A stretch of 64,000 nucleotides of DNA from Arabidopsis thaliana. Taxonomy: Eukaryota; Streptophyta; Magnoliopsida; Brassicales; Brassicaceae. The stretch spans positions 1,736,101-1,800,100 of the forward strand of contig NC_003074.8 of assembly GCF_000001735.4 (NCBI RefSeq). The letters are read 5' to 3'. Under the pieces are notes generated by a model. The model worked only from the letters and a program-made list of their open reading frames with translations. It made no database searches and was not told where the DNA came from. Positions within the stretch are counted from its first letter, which is position 1; every line of letters begins with the position of its first letter. The translations under genes and the position numbers were made by a program. Below are positions 24,835 to 36,411 of this stretch, piece after piece.

Positions 24835-25110
24835 ATGGAAAGTTGGAATCATCTTACTCACGCAAATTCGACCGCCATAGACGTCAATTCCTGTATCTGC
24901 GAAGCTTCTCAGAACTTTCCTGTTGACCCGAAACCTTCTTTATGTACTTTAACGATTTGATTGGTGAAATTGTGGGAAGATGCATTGTGCGGAGAAGGTG
25001 TTTGATGAAATTCCAAAGAGAAAACTCCTAAAGGAAAAGGTTCTGATTCTGAGATTTCAAATGATATGGTTGCTTATTCATGAAATGTAATGCTGATGAA
25101 TGATAACCGT
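24835..25110 (+). pseudogene. Probable remnant of a PPR-type gene
   Basis: Pieces in plus-strand frames look like a pentatricopeptide repeat: CAEKVFDEIPKRK (about 24986-25024), then in another frame SNDMVAYS and NVMLMNDN separated by a TGA where PPR proteins usually have Trp. One frameshift and at least one stop break it, and the upstream part has more stops. Site II elements just upstream, common in genes for organelle proteins, fit a dead PPR gene. The match is short and based on motif memory only. Confidence 0.35.
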
Positions 25111-25307
25111 AAAGAAAATTTTCAACACACATCCATAACACAAAGGCAAATCTTTGTATGTTTACAGATATAAGTTATAAACCACACAAAGCCATAAAAA
25201 CAAAGAAAAAGAATGTTCTTGTTTTTTTTTTGTTTTCTCCCACACGAAGCAAAACCAACAAATTGAATAAAAATACCTGAAAACTTTAAACTTGAACACT
25301 TTATCAC

Positions 25308-27754
25308 TTAGACTTTGATTTCTTCTTTGGGTTCTTCAGTTGTGATAGTCTTAGAGCTTGGAGATCTTCCAATGATTGCTTTCTTTGCCTTAACAAGAGA
25401 TTGTTTCACCTTTGATATAATGCTGTTTGAATGTTTTTGCTTAGCAGGAGCTTCTTTGGTTGTGACTTCTGGTTGTTGTTTCGCCTCATCGATCTCTTTA
25501 GCAACAGGTGCTGTTTCTACAACTTCTGCTACTTTTTCTGTAATTGGTTCCTCTTGTTTGTTTGCTGCAGCTTCTTTCTCTACTGATTCTGTATCAGTTT
25601 CTTTCAAAGTCTCTTCGCTCTTTCCTTCCGCAACAGGTGTGTCAGTATCTTTCTTGATGTTCTCATCTTCTGCTGCTAGTTTAGTAACGACATCTTTGGC
25701 TTCACTTACGTTCTCTTGTTCATCCTTTAATGGTTCTTCGACTACATGCTTCTCGTCAGTAATGGCCTTCTCAATGACATCAGCTGGAGAAGGAACGTCT
25801 CCTTCAGTCTCCTTTTTGGGTTCTGTGTCTGAGTCTTGGTTTGTGGGTACGACTTTCTCAGGGGACAATGCAGAACCAGATTCAGAAGTTTTCTCATCCT
25901 TTGATGGTTCTTCGACTACATGCTTCTCTTCAGTAATGGCCTTCTCAATGATATCAGCAGGAGAAGAAACGTCTTCCTCAGTTTCCTTTTTGGGTTCTGT
26001 GTCTAAATCTTGGTTTGTGGGTACGGCTTTCTCAGGGCACAGAGCAGAACCAGATTCAGAAGTTGTTTCATCCTTTGATGGTTCATCCACTACATACTTC
26101 TCTTCAGTAATAGCCTTCTCAATGACATCAGCAGGAGCAGCAGCGTCTCCTTCAGTTTCCTCTTTGGGTTTTGTGTCTGAATCTTGGTTTATTGGTACAA
26201 CTTTCTCAGGGGACAAAGCAGCACTTGATTCAGAAGGTTTTTCCTCATTTGCTGGTTCATCCACTACATGCTTCTCTTCTGTAATGGCCTTCTCAATGAC
26301 GTCAATAGGATAAGAAGCGTCTCCTTCAGTCTCCTTTATGGGGTCAGTGTTTGATTCTTGGATTGTCGATAAAATTTCCTCAGAGCACAAAGCAGAACCA
26401 GATTCAGAAGTCTTTTCATCTTTGGAGTTGATTTCAGAGTCTTTTTCCTCAACAATTACATCCTCCAGCTTTCCCTCAAGCTCAACTTTAGCTTGTTCTG
26501 TTGCTTCAGCTGTTTCCTCTGCCTTTACTACCTCAACTTCTGTTTCCAATTCCCTTGCTTTCTCAAGCTGAGTCTCAACCTTTTCAGACGTCTCTGGCTT
26601 TGGCTCGACTTCAAGAGCCTCCACATCTTTGACTTTCTCCTCTGCAATCTCTGCAGATACATCTCTAACGGATTGAACATCAACTGATTCCACCTGTTTG
26701 TCTCCAGCTGATTCAGAGACATCAACAATCTTCGTCTCTTCCCTATCCTTAGTTTCTTCTTCAACAACACTCTCAACGGTTGGCTTCTCTTCTGCTTTCT
26801 CCGCATCTTTAACAGGTTGAACATCAACTGGTTCCACCTGTTGGACTTCAGCTTCATCTGTTGATTCAGAGACATCAACAATCTTCGTCTCCTCCTGATC
26901 CTTATGGTCTTCTATTAGAACGTTCTCCACGGTTTGCTTCTCTTCTGCTTTTTCGGTATCAACAGTTTCAACATTAACTTCTGCAACAGTCTCTTTAACA
27001 AGGATTGGCTCTTTAAGTTCCACTTGTTCAGCTCCCTTCTCACCGTTCTCATGCTTCACTGTCTCTGTAGATTCCTCTGCTTTCACAACAGCTCCAACCT
27101 CTTCCACCACTGCTGGTGATTCTTTCTCTGGTTCACCAGCAGGAGTTTGATCAATCTCCTCTTCTTTGGTGACCACCGGGTTTGAATCTGATGCCGGTTT
27201 ATCATTCACCACATCTGCAGAATCCGACGAAATAATCTCTTTCTCCATCAACTTAGCTTCCTCGCTCACCTTATTCTCCAATGGCTGCATCAGGTAAAAG
27301 TAAACCTCTCTTATAATTCACAACAAGAAACCTTAGAAAGGTATTGCTTCGTTTATTTCTCTAACTAGAATCATACTTTGGAACGTAAGAAGAGTTTTCT
27401 AGAAAAAGATGGACAAAGTTGGTTCTTTAACATCCATGTGCATAATCTACAACTTTCTGAAAAGTTCCAACTTTTTTTTCCTTCTAATAATTGCTGCAGT
27501 AAAACAATGGAAGAATACACATACAAGTATATTGGACTCTGTCTCAGTGAAAGCATATGGATCTTACAAGTATCAAAACGTGATGAAGAAACCTATCTAT
27601 CAACCTCAAAAGCATCACGCATAGAGGTACATATACATAAATACATACATGAGCACGAGCTTAGAAAATAAGAGTCAAGAACAGAGGGATAGTTTTCAAA
27701 ATAGCTTACCTTTTCAGGTGTAGTAACAGTTGGAGTGTGAGAATCAGAAGCCAT
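25308..27754 (-). CDS. Acidic repeat protein (neurofilament-related), 673 residues
   Basis: Exon 1 (27754-27710) encodes MASDSHTPTVTTPEK. Exon 2 (27284-25308) is one long open frame. The protein is dominated by Glu, Lys, Val, Ser and Thr, with no signal peptide or membrane helix, and is probably disordered. Two repeat families are visible: about three copies around ETKIVDVSES in the N-terminal half, and four 58-residue copies around SESGSALxPEK with IEKAITEEKHVV. The C-terminus is basic (ISKVKQSLVKAKKAIIGRSP). The old label neurofilament-related reflects composition only; I cannot assign a biochemical role. Locus order suggests AT3G05900. An opposite-strand open frame of 332 codons over the repeats is a by-product. 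Confidence 0.85.
25715..26412 (-). repeat. Four in-frame 174-bp tandem repeats
   Basis: The block GATTCAGAAG recurs at 25879, 26053, 26227 and 26401, exactly 174 bases apart each time, which is 58 codons. Copies differ by scattered substitutions but keep the length and frame, so the array arose by unequal exchange and is held in register by coding. Confidence 0.9.
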
Positions 27755-28408
27755 GGAAGAAGATTCAGAAGGCAGGAGAAGAAGGAGAAAAGTAATGGAC
27801 AGGGTTCAACTTCAAGAATTCAGATTATTATTCCAGAAGTTGTTGAAGAAGTTAGTATTTTGACTGGGAGAAATTGAAAGCAAATGATAGGTGTAAAAAA
27901 AACACTCACACATATACACACACAAAGTGGGGAACACTAGATAGCTGTCACTCACACCCCCCACAAAAACAGGGTGTCAAGTTGTCAACACACTCTGTAT
28001 ATTCTTACTCTTTTCACTTTCTCTCTATCTTTTACTATTTTATTATTATTCTTATCCATTATCTGCTTTTGTTGGACACTTATAATACATAAAAGAATTA
28101 GTTAGGCTTGAATTCTTTTGGTACCAATGTTGACATTTCTAATATATTTGATCAACTACTTGCATTTGCAAAGAAAATTAGAAAACAAAACAAAAGAAAG
28201 AGCATTTCTCTGTGATTGATTACATTGAACTCTTTTTAAGCAAACTTTGTTTTGTTTTGTTTTTTTATTATGATTTTCCACGATACACTTAATCATATAC
28301 CAATGAGGCATTGGTTACTACCAAAGGATACAAAATCTTTCCTTTTGAAAGAAAGAAATTTTCTAAGGTATGTATATATGAGAGAGAATAAAGAACATAG
28401 TCAAACAA
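27755..28408. other. Promoter of the acidic repeat gene and PAE12 3' flank
   Basis: AT-rich spacer with a CA-rich stretch near 27904-27921 and T-rich runs. No coding frame is supported. Confidence 0.45.
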
Positions 28409-31140
28409 TCATCTGAACACCAAGTTGTGGCAGCTCTTGTCACACGGGTATGGGCAATCGACTAACTTCACTTCCGCTCTATCGAAATACCAATCTCCTA
28501 CAGCTATTGCCACCGCCTACAAACATTCCATAGACAAAGTCAAGATCTAGAAAGTGGAAACAGGCTTTCCTTGTGTGTTACTTTGTTTGTGTGGGAAAGA
28601 TTTGAGTGAGGTTTTACCTTTTTCCTGATAACAGGAGAATCATCGGCAAACCAAGTATCTTGTCTCTCGGTTTGGCAGTGAGCAAAGCAAGAATTGATGA
28701 ACAATCCATTCTGTCTAGACATTGAGAAGCCCTTGACTACTCTAAGCATCTGTTCCCTGAATCCTGTTCTCGAATAAAAGATTAAACGATTAGAGTGATA
28801 CAATGATGCTTTAAAGGGTGAAGTCCACAAGTTTTTATGATCTATAGAACAACCTTGCAAGAATCTCAACTGTGCAGGAGTACATTTTCCATGGTTTAGT
28901 CTGCAGTCATGCCAAAATCCACTAGGATCAGCTGATGTTGGAGCTATACTGCTTTGAATCTGTTTAAAAACCATTACAGAGACTTGTCAGCCTAACCATC
29001 AACTTTCTGTTCTTTAGTAGCAATGTGGCACTTTTCAAAGGGAGAAAAAACATAACCTGCCATGTATCATATGCTGCGTTGACGATAAAAAGTGGAGTTT
29101 TCATTTGACTGATCAGATTTTGTGGGAAGAAACACTGTACAGATATATGAGTTATCAAAACACAAGACTTCGAATGACCGGTTTGCAACAGCATCAGAAT
29201 GAGAGAACAAAAGATAAGATACCGAGGTTGGATCAAGATGGTTTGTGCATATACGTGGAAGATTGTTCTTCACACTCTGTAAATTGTGAAGAAGATTTCT
29301 TAAGTTTCTTGTGCTCTTTAAATGTAAAGTAAGAAACTTTCAAGTGAAGAAAGAGGAATCCAACCTGCAATTCTACGACACCATTGTATAAGTTCCTGAT
29401 TGTGCGGCCGCCTGAAACATCGGCACTATAATTACAGAAACAAAGGAGTCAGTAGTAGTTACTAAGGTAAGGGAAAATGAACTAGCTTTAATACAATCTT
29501 TGACTTGGGAGAAATAAACTAACGTGTCCAAGAACAAGCCTGCATCACTCAAGCACTTGACTTTGGTTGATCCAGGGAATAAGTTCCTAAACTCATCGCA
29601 GCGCAAGATTGCTGCTAAACCACCAGCAGAGCATCCGGAGAGAAGTGCCTGACAGAATATAAATAGTTAAATCCATTCCTGCCCTTGATATTATGCTATG
29701 GAAGAGATACAGACTCTTATAGAAGGTTAAGTGTCAAAACCTGATTGGCGTATCGCATTCCATTCGCCTTCAAATCATCTATTGCGGCTCTCCAGATACG
29801 CTCTCCTCTAAACTGAAGTTGTGCAGCCTGAAAAAGTTAAGGTAAAGAATTTTATTTGCATTAGTTCACAGATGTTACACAAAACCAATGGCTGCTCAAT
29901 TCTACAGAACTAAGATCACATCAAGCGTTCTCTGTGGCTAATAACAGCCTTGACGATTATAGACTACAGAGTTCCAAAGGCCTAGAAACTAGCAAGTTGT
30001 TCCAAATCACAACAATGGGTCTCTTATGAACTCTAGTAACTCAAAAAATGATTGATTTCAACCTGATTCTGGCCATCTCCACTGAAAGAAGCGCCATCGC
30101 AGTAACGAAGCTTAACTCTATTCCAGTTGAAAAAGTCTGCAGAAGTAAAGCACATGACAATGAGAATATATGATTTTCAATATTAACATTACACTAACAT
30201 GAACAAAACTTAAACAAAGATTGAGACAAACCAGGATTTTCTTGAGCTTTGTCACTCAGTATTCCTGTAAACTGAAGCTGTTTCTCCATATAATTAGAGG
30301 AACCACGTCGAGTAGTCTTCCTGTATACACAGGTCCTGATGTTGTTGCACCATCCTCCTCCCTGATACAAAAACATCAAACATCAACAATGAAGACTTTA
30401 ACTAGTGTTTCATCGACAACAAATAATTCACTAAACCTCCAATTGAATGAGCCAGCTATTAGCTCCAGATCCATGTCCACGGTGCAAGTGATATCCAGGC
30501 AATGTTCCATCCAAACAAACTGTGAACAAACACACACACACAAACGTGTAAAGGCCCAAACATATCTAAATTCAAATATTTTGTTTTTATTGTTTTTCTA
30601 CCGACACAGAACATACACATCTTCTAGTTCTAACTTTGTTTATCTGAGCTTAACTAGCATTAATTTTGTTTTATTTACATTCCTAGACAATAAAACAGGA
30701 ACGACCAAAGTAATCTTGAAGAGTACATAACAAAAAACGACAAGTTAAATCTGGAAGTGGACAATAGAGAGGAAACAAACTGATAAGAATGTAGTTGAAG
30801 TGAATGATAATAAATGAAGAAAGCAAAAGAAACCATTTTTGTACCCTCTTTCATATTTTTTGGACATCTGAAAAAAACTCACAAAAGTAAAAGAAAGAGA
30901 GACATGTAGAGATCTAGCTAGTGACAGAAGCATAGAGAAAGTACCAGCTCCAGAATCAGCTCCTCTGATAAGGGTGAGACCAACCATTAAAGGGTTCAAA
31001 TTGGAGCTATATTTGGAAAATCCAAACTCTAATTCCTCAATGCGATCTATTTCTGTCACATTGAAATCTAAATATTCATTTGCTTGAGTTCCCAGTATTA
31101 TACCAGCCACAACAAACCCTACTAACAAAAGCTTCACCAT
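28409..31140 (-). CDS. PAE12: Pectin acetylesterase, CE13 family
   Basis: Twelve coding exons join in frame: 31140-30945, 30519-30437, 30361-30232, 30136-30063, 29827-29741, 29648-29524, 29425-29365, 29276-29223, 29134-29057, 28959-28854, 28763-28618 and 28516-28409. They give 415 residues. An N-terminal signal peptide ([18 protein letters not shown]) sends it to the wall. The catalytic Ser197 lies in GCSAGG. Asp293 (NAAYDTW) and His360 (CFAHCQ) complete the expected triad. The family removes acetyl groups from homogalacturonan and so alters pectin stiffness and digestibility. Length and motifs are complete and nothing is broken. The PAE12 number is recalled from the locus order. Confidence 0.93.
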
Positions 31141-32890
31141 TTTCTCTCACTCTCTCTCACTGGAAGAGAAGAGTGAAAGCAAAAAAAGAAAAGAAACAGA
31201 TCTCTGTGACTGTGAGTGAGAGAGTTGAAGAAGAAAGGAACAAACTTTGTAGAAACGCACAGTATGATTAAAATAAACAAGAATAGAAAAAAAGAATGGG
31301 CTTTTTCTGAGCTAAAGAAACCAAAAAAGGTGAAATAAACGAAGAAGAAGAAGAAGCAGAGGAATTATTTGTTATAAAAAAGGATTTTCTAAAAAGAGTT
31401 TCATGGCTGGATTCACGGTTGGAGTTTTATTTAGAATTTTAAAAATTGAATCAAACCACTCTCTTGCTCTTATACGACAAAGACAGAAGAGACCATCTTT
31501 TGTTTGGTTAGCTAGATCTTAGTTCACACTTAAAAACGCTCAGCATCATCATCAAATAAAGCAGACAAAAACAGATTGTATGAATTAGCACATGGAGAAA
31601 ATGGGTCCATTGGATTTGATATCTTATTGGCTCTATCCTGATATTTCCATCTCTAGATTAGCAATTCGATTGGATGATGTGTATAAAGCTGATCAACTTC
31701 ATGAATTGTTATATATAAAAAAAGAGATAACTAGCTATTCTTTGTGTTGGTGAAAGAATAAAAACAAATTTTCATTTTACGTCATGACTTGAGCATAACG
31801 AACCCTAATAAATTATGATCTCTCCCAACTCTGCTTTAATTTCCACTTTGGGCAGAACTCAGAAGCATACGTGTGAAAGAAACAATACACAACTAGTGCA
31901 GTTGGGAAAATCATAACCCTTTGTTTCTCTCAGAAACCACTTTGATATTTACGAGTGATGATTGTTATGTAACGTCTACGACACCTACACATATGCTAGC
32001 AATCATGTGTTGAAACACGATATAAAACATTCTCCTAAGTTCACGATATAACTGTTTTGATTTCTTTCGACGCAATCATGTCAATTAATTTACACAAACT
32101 ACTAATTTAAAGGAAATTTTAATTGCTTTAGGTTTTACTACTTAAAGTAGTTTCATCAATATTTTTTTGGTTAGAGGTCATGTTGATAGATGTCGTATAG
32201 GAAATTCACTCTACAAATGCTTACTATAAGTTTAGGTTTTAACTCAAAATGTTTCAACAAAATAAAATCATATATTTTTTACTATCCTATTAAAAAAGAG
32301 AGAGGGTCTGCCTAATAAAGAAATGCAACAAACATAAGAAAAGACCAAGTGTGCGTTGAAGAACGAGAAAAAATGGTCTTGGTCTCATGCACATCACCAC
32401 ATGTTGATCTTACGCCGTGGTCGTCCACTTGCCTCTTGTTTCTGAATTTTTGTTTAGTTGTCCCTGCTTTTTCCTATTTTTTCCTGTAAGAACCCTAATG
32501 TTTCCATATGTCTCATTTCTTGTTTTGCATAATTTAATGGGCTCAATGAAGTTAATGGGCCTAAGAGTGCTACGACCCAATAGCACTTGAAGATATGTCC
32601 TTCAAGGACTTCCTAAGCTCTGTTCAGGTCAACATGACTAACTTTCTGCTTCACAGGTTTATGGAAATTAATCAAACATTTGGTGTTTTAATTTGAACTT
32701 TTATTTTCTTTAGCATGAACTCATGAGACTTCTTGTGTCAAAGAAGCGACTAATTATAAACAGGGGAGGGACAAACAACAGAGATTCATATTTGAGAAAA
32801 AGAAATAAACAAAAAAGCATGAGAACATGATGAATTAGTATTGGCTAAATACAGGACTTAACATGAAGGCTATGGTACGCGATATATGAC
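31141..32890. other. PAE12 promoter and spacer
   Basis: PAE12 leader sequence lies in the first 150 bases (TC-rich on the minus strand), followed by AT-rich DNA. AAGTTAATGGGCCTAAG near 32550 includes one site II motif. No gene is supported. Confidence 0.45.
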
Positions 32891-33422
32891 TCAAAGAATG
32901 GTGCAGCCGCTTCCACTTTCATAGGTAGTAACAGACACAACATCACAACTGTTGCAGTAAGGTGGCTTGCATACATGCTTTGGTGGTTCAGGTGCTGGTG
33001 GAGGCTTTGGTTTTTCAGGCTCTGGAGGCTTTGGTGGCTCAGGAGGTTTTGGTGGTGGTCCAACGCTAATGATCACAGGTTTCTGTTTAATCTTTTTCAG
33101 CCTTGTTGCTACGCAGACCGGATCCATTGTCCCCACCACGGTAAGTATACTATTTCCTTCATCTAATGAAATATGATTCACACCTGCACCAAATCTCATG
33201 TTCAAGATGATATGTTAAGACTTAAGAGCACATATTTCTTGAGTCTTTTTTCGTTCATTACCTTCTATCTCTGTGACTGCTTCCATGATTGCGCTGTTGC
33301 ATTTTCCACAGTTTATATCCACCTTGATCTCAACTTTCTGCTCACAACCACAACAAAAACTCAAACATTCGGTGTCGGATTTGAAAAGGAACTAGTACTA
33401 GGATGTTTACCTTGACAGTCAT
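32891..33422 (-). CDS. Heavy-metal-associated isoprenylated plant protein (HIPP type)
   Basis: Three exons (33422-33411, 33337-33262, 33183-32891) encode 126 residues. Residues 5-65 are a heavy-metal-associated fold with the metal ligands Cys14 and Cys17 in INCGKCN. A Pro/Lys/Glu-rich linker follows ([16 protein letters not shown]). The C-terminus is Cys-Thr-Ile-Leu, a CaaX box whose final Leu favours geranylgeranylation. HIPPs are plant-specific metallochaperone-like proteins anchored to membranes by the prenyl group. The first coding exon is only 12 bases (MTVK). Locus order suggests AT3G05920. Confidence 0.85.
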
Positions 33423-34200
33423 GATGGATTAGCCAAGATCGAGAAAAATGGATTAAAGGAATGAAGAAGGAAGAGAAGAAGTTATTAAAAACATGTGAAG
33501 ACAAACAGAGATGACAGATTGGAATAATGTTGAAGCAGTTGAGGTTGTGTTTGGTCAGTATTGTTAATTAAATAATCAAGAGATTACACCATCTACGTGC
33601 TTAGATGCATGTTTTTGTATAATTGAATAAGAGGTTTTGGGAATTTGCTTAGTTGGTATTCAGCCACCATCTTATGGACTTACTTGGGACATTATTGTGG
33701 ATGGAATTTGTTTAATCTTGAAAATTTATGAATATATTATTGAGTCCCATATTCTATCTAATTTTGTACGTTCTTGACCCCAAATGTTTATTTATTTATT
33801 TTAATATTGTATATGTTATGATCATGCAAATGCATGGATAGAGAAATTCCAAGCCGGTTTAAGGTTTTGGTTTTATTTCTATCCCGGTTTGGATTTAGCT
33901 GAACCAAACAAACCTCTTGAGTTCTTTCACCAGTAAACAACCAAAATCATCAATCATTTCGAGTTTGGTGATTATTAGAGTTTGAAGGTGTTTTTGTTAT
34001 GGTGAGTGTCATCCTATAAACTATAGGCTAATTAATGTGTCCAACAAAACAAAACTCTTTTTAAACACCAAATTTTAACCAACGATCAGAACACCTAAAC
34101 CTAATTATGGCAAAATTTTAAAATTAACACATCTATGGCCCCTCTCCATAATTATCTCTTCTCCATTGGTTTTCCATTGGTTAAATCTTCTTTACGTAGA
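33423..34200. other. Divergent spacer between the HIPP gene and GLP8
   Basis: AT-rich shared upstream region of two divergent genes. No coding frame is supported. Confidence 0.45.
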
Positions 34201-34208
34201 TATATAAA
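34201..34208 (+). promoter_or_regulatory. TATA box of GLP8
   Basis: TATATAAA lies 76 bases before the GLP8 ATG, giving a short A-rich leader (ACAACAACAATCAACA) of about 45 bases. Confidence 0.6.
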
Positions 34209-34276
34209 TTGAGAAACAATGTTAAAGTATTTTCTCAAACTCATCAATAACATCTTACAAACAACAACAATCAACA

Positions 34277-35083
34277 ATGGCAACTTCCATGATCCCTATA
34301 TTCGTCACCTTCATGCTCGTGGCCGCCCACATGGCCCTCGCCGATACAAATATGCTTCAAGACTTTTGTGTTGCTGATCTCTCCAACGGTATCACATCTC
34401 TCTCTATACCATTTATGTTCTGCTTGCATTTACATTTACCAGATATAGTTAACTGCAAACGCAGCTTTGGTGTTTTGAAACAACCAAGACCAATTCCAAT
34501 ATTTTGTTGTTGACTTTTTATCATGTTCTGATTAGGTTTGAAAGTCAACGGATACCCTTGCAAAGACCCAGCAAAAGTAACACCAGAAGACTTCTACTTC
34601 ATAGGCTTAGCCACTGCTGCAGCCACAGCCAACTCTTCAATGGGCTCAGCTGTTACAGGAGCCAACGTTGAGAAAGTGCCTGGCCTCAACACTCTGGGAG
34701 TCTCCATCTCTCGGATCGACTACGCACCTGGCGGACTTAACCCACCACATCTTCACCCAAGAGCCTCTGAAGCCATCTTCGTCCTTGAAGGCCGTCTCTT
34801 CGTCGGTTTCTTAACCACTACCGGGAAACTCATCTCCAAACACGTCAACAAAGGAGACGTTTTCGTTTTCCCCAAAGCTCTCCTCCATTTCCAGCAGAAC
34901 CCTAACAAAGCTCCTGCTTCCGTCCTCGCTGCTTTCGATAGCCAGCTTCCCGGGACTCAAGTTGTTGGACCATCTCTGTTTGGTTCTAACCCACCGATTC
35001 CTGATGACCTGCTTGCCAAGGCGTTCGGGGCTGCAGCACCAGAGATTCAGAAGATTAAGGGAAAATTCCCACCAAAGAAATAA
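34277..35083 (+). CDS. GLP8: Germin-like protein GLP8
   Basis: Two exons (34277-34388 and 34536-35083) give 219 residues. A signal peptide of about 22 residues ends at ALA. The cupin fold shows germin box 1 (PPHLHPRASE, with both His and the Glu metal ligands) and box 2 (GDVFVFPKALLHFQQN, with the fourth ligand His). The two conserved Cys of germins are present (DFCVADL and GYPCKDP). Germin-like proteins are secreted, often manganese-binding oligomers in the cell wall, some with superoxide dismutase activity. The intron sits after the first Cys as in many germin-like genes. It is intact. Confidence 0.93.
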
Positions 35084-36123
35084 ATAAGTTTCAGACCAGA
35101 GCACTAATCTAATAATGATATACAATGATGAACATAAAAATGTAAACTTCTAAGCAAAAGCTTGTAACTTTTTTTCATTCTTTTCTTTATTATTGTAGAT
35201 ACTCTTTTGACTATATTTGGCCCATTGATTACGATGAGACCAGTTTTCACATGTTTAAGAGTCTATATATATATATATCTTTGAACAATCGACAGTTCTT
35301 GAAACATACCATACTGCAAGAATATTAAGGTCCTCTTTAGTGCTTTCAATCCAGTAGATTTAATGGCTGAACTTTCAGCTGAGTTTAGAGGGAAATCGTG
35401 TCTCAAAAAAGGACACAGAGGCATGCTACAACTCTGAAACATCAACCATTAACTATCCAAGCTCCTTCTTCATAATCACTTAGAATCAGATTCAATAAAC
35501 AAACGATGATTGGAGATAACCATTTGCATAATCAAGACTTAGTAAGCATAACTAGCACAAGGGTTCCGCGGCTTCATAGAGATGATTAAATCCATATAGC
35601 AATTTCAAAACCACAACTACATCAGTGTCTCAGTAAAATTCAACTATTCATAAAACCATTGAAAATGGTTACCCTAGATGTGTCAAAGGTAAACAACACT
35701 TGCCAAAATAAACTTGGGCTTTACTAGTAGAGATATTCAACACATGGAAACAGATATCAGACATTAGCAATTAATATTCGTTGAGTGTGATACTCTGAGA
35801 TTCAAACTTGGGCTCAAATTTCTGATCTTACAAACTAGTTTGGATATTATGGACAAAGAGTGACATTGTCAGAGACATATAGAAACTATCATACGGAACT
35901 ATGAAGAGAGACAAGAAAGACCCACAGATATTAATGATGAGCATAAGAGGCAGATATACAAGATTCATTAACAATAATCACTCTGTTCTGCAAAAATCTT
36001 TGGTAACATTGATGAACACACTTTTGATATTGATGAAGTTTAAAAGAAGATCTATACAGATATTGGTGGTATACTAAATGAAAACTACACTATATATATA
36101 TATATATATATATATATCTGAAC
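35084..36123. other. GLP8 3' UTR and spacer
   Basis: Mostly non-coding. A minus-strand acceptor-like site (GATGTTTCAG near 35438) could accept splicing from the small gene at 36411-36124. Otherwise I see nothing. Confidence 0.4.
36091..36117. repeat. TA microsatellite
   Basis: Thirteen and a half TA units in a row, lying directly beside the 3' end of the small gene on the minus strand. A length-variable site. Confidence 0.9.
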
Positions 36124-36411
36124 TTACAAACAGAGATGTGGATTAGAATCCTTGGAGAAGAAATCATTGGTCTGTAGCAGAACCCTAAGCTTAAAGTTGT
36201 CATCTTCAGGGTCAGGTTCAATTCCACAAAAGCAGACTCTTTTCCAAAACCCAGAAGAAGGAGACGTATTCGGCGATAAGGGTCTCCTTCTGAACTTAGA
36301 CACGATTCGTTTCTTTGCTTTCGAGACGGAGTAAATCAACAATGGAGATTCCTTTTTCTTCTTCTTGTTGTTGATGTTATCAGGATCTCTCTCGTTCTGT
36401 TCATTGTTCAT
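36124..36411 (-). CDS. Small unknown basic protein, 95 residues
   Basis: One frame of 95 codons with a strongly biased composition: a Lys-run (NNKKKKKE) near residue 15, a basic core (SKAKKRIVSKFRRRPLSP, about residues 30-47), then CFCGIEPDPEDDNF. No signal peptide or membrane helix. Its TAA lies inside a strong donor (TTTGTAAGTTC), so the true gene may splice here to a further exon, for instance one beginning near 35437. Function unknown. Locus numbers AT3G05932-05937 cover this and the next two small genes. Confidence 0.5.
   Translation of the reverse strand: MNNEQNERDPDNINNKKKKKESPLLIYSVSKAKKRIVSKFRRRPLSPNTSPSSGFWKRVCFCGIEPDPEDDNFKLRVLLQTNDFFSKDSNPHLCL

Noticed and set aside
25315-26313. 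Plus-strand open frame of 332 codons over the acidic repeat gene
   Set aside because: It is the antisense of a coding repeat with regular codon bias. It has no promoter, homologous domain or independent support, and the minus-strand gene explains it.
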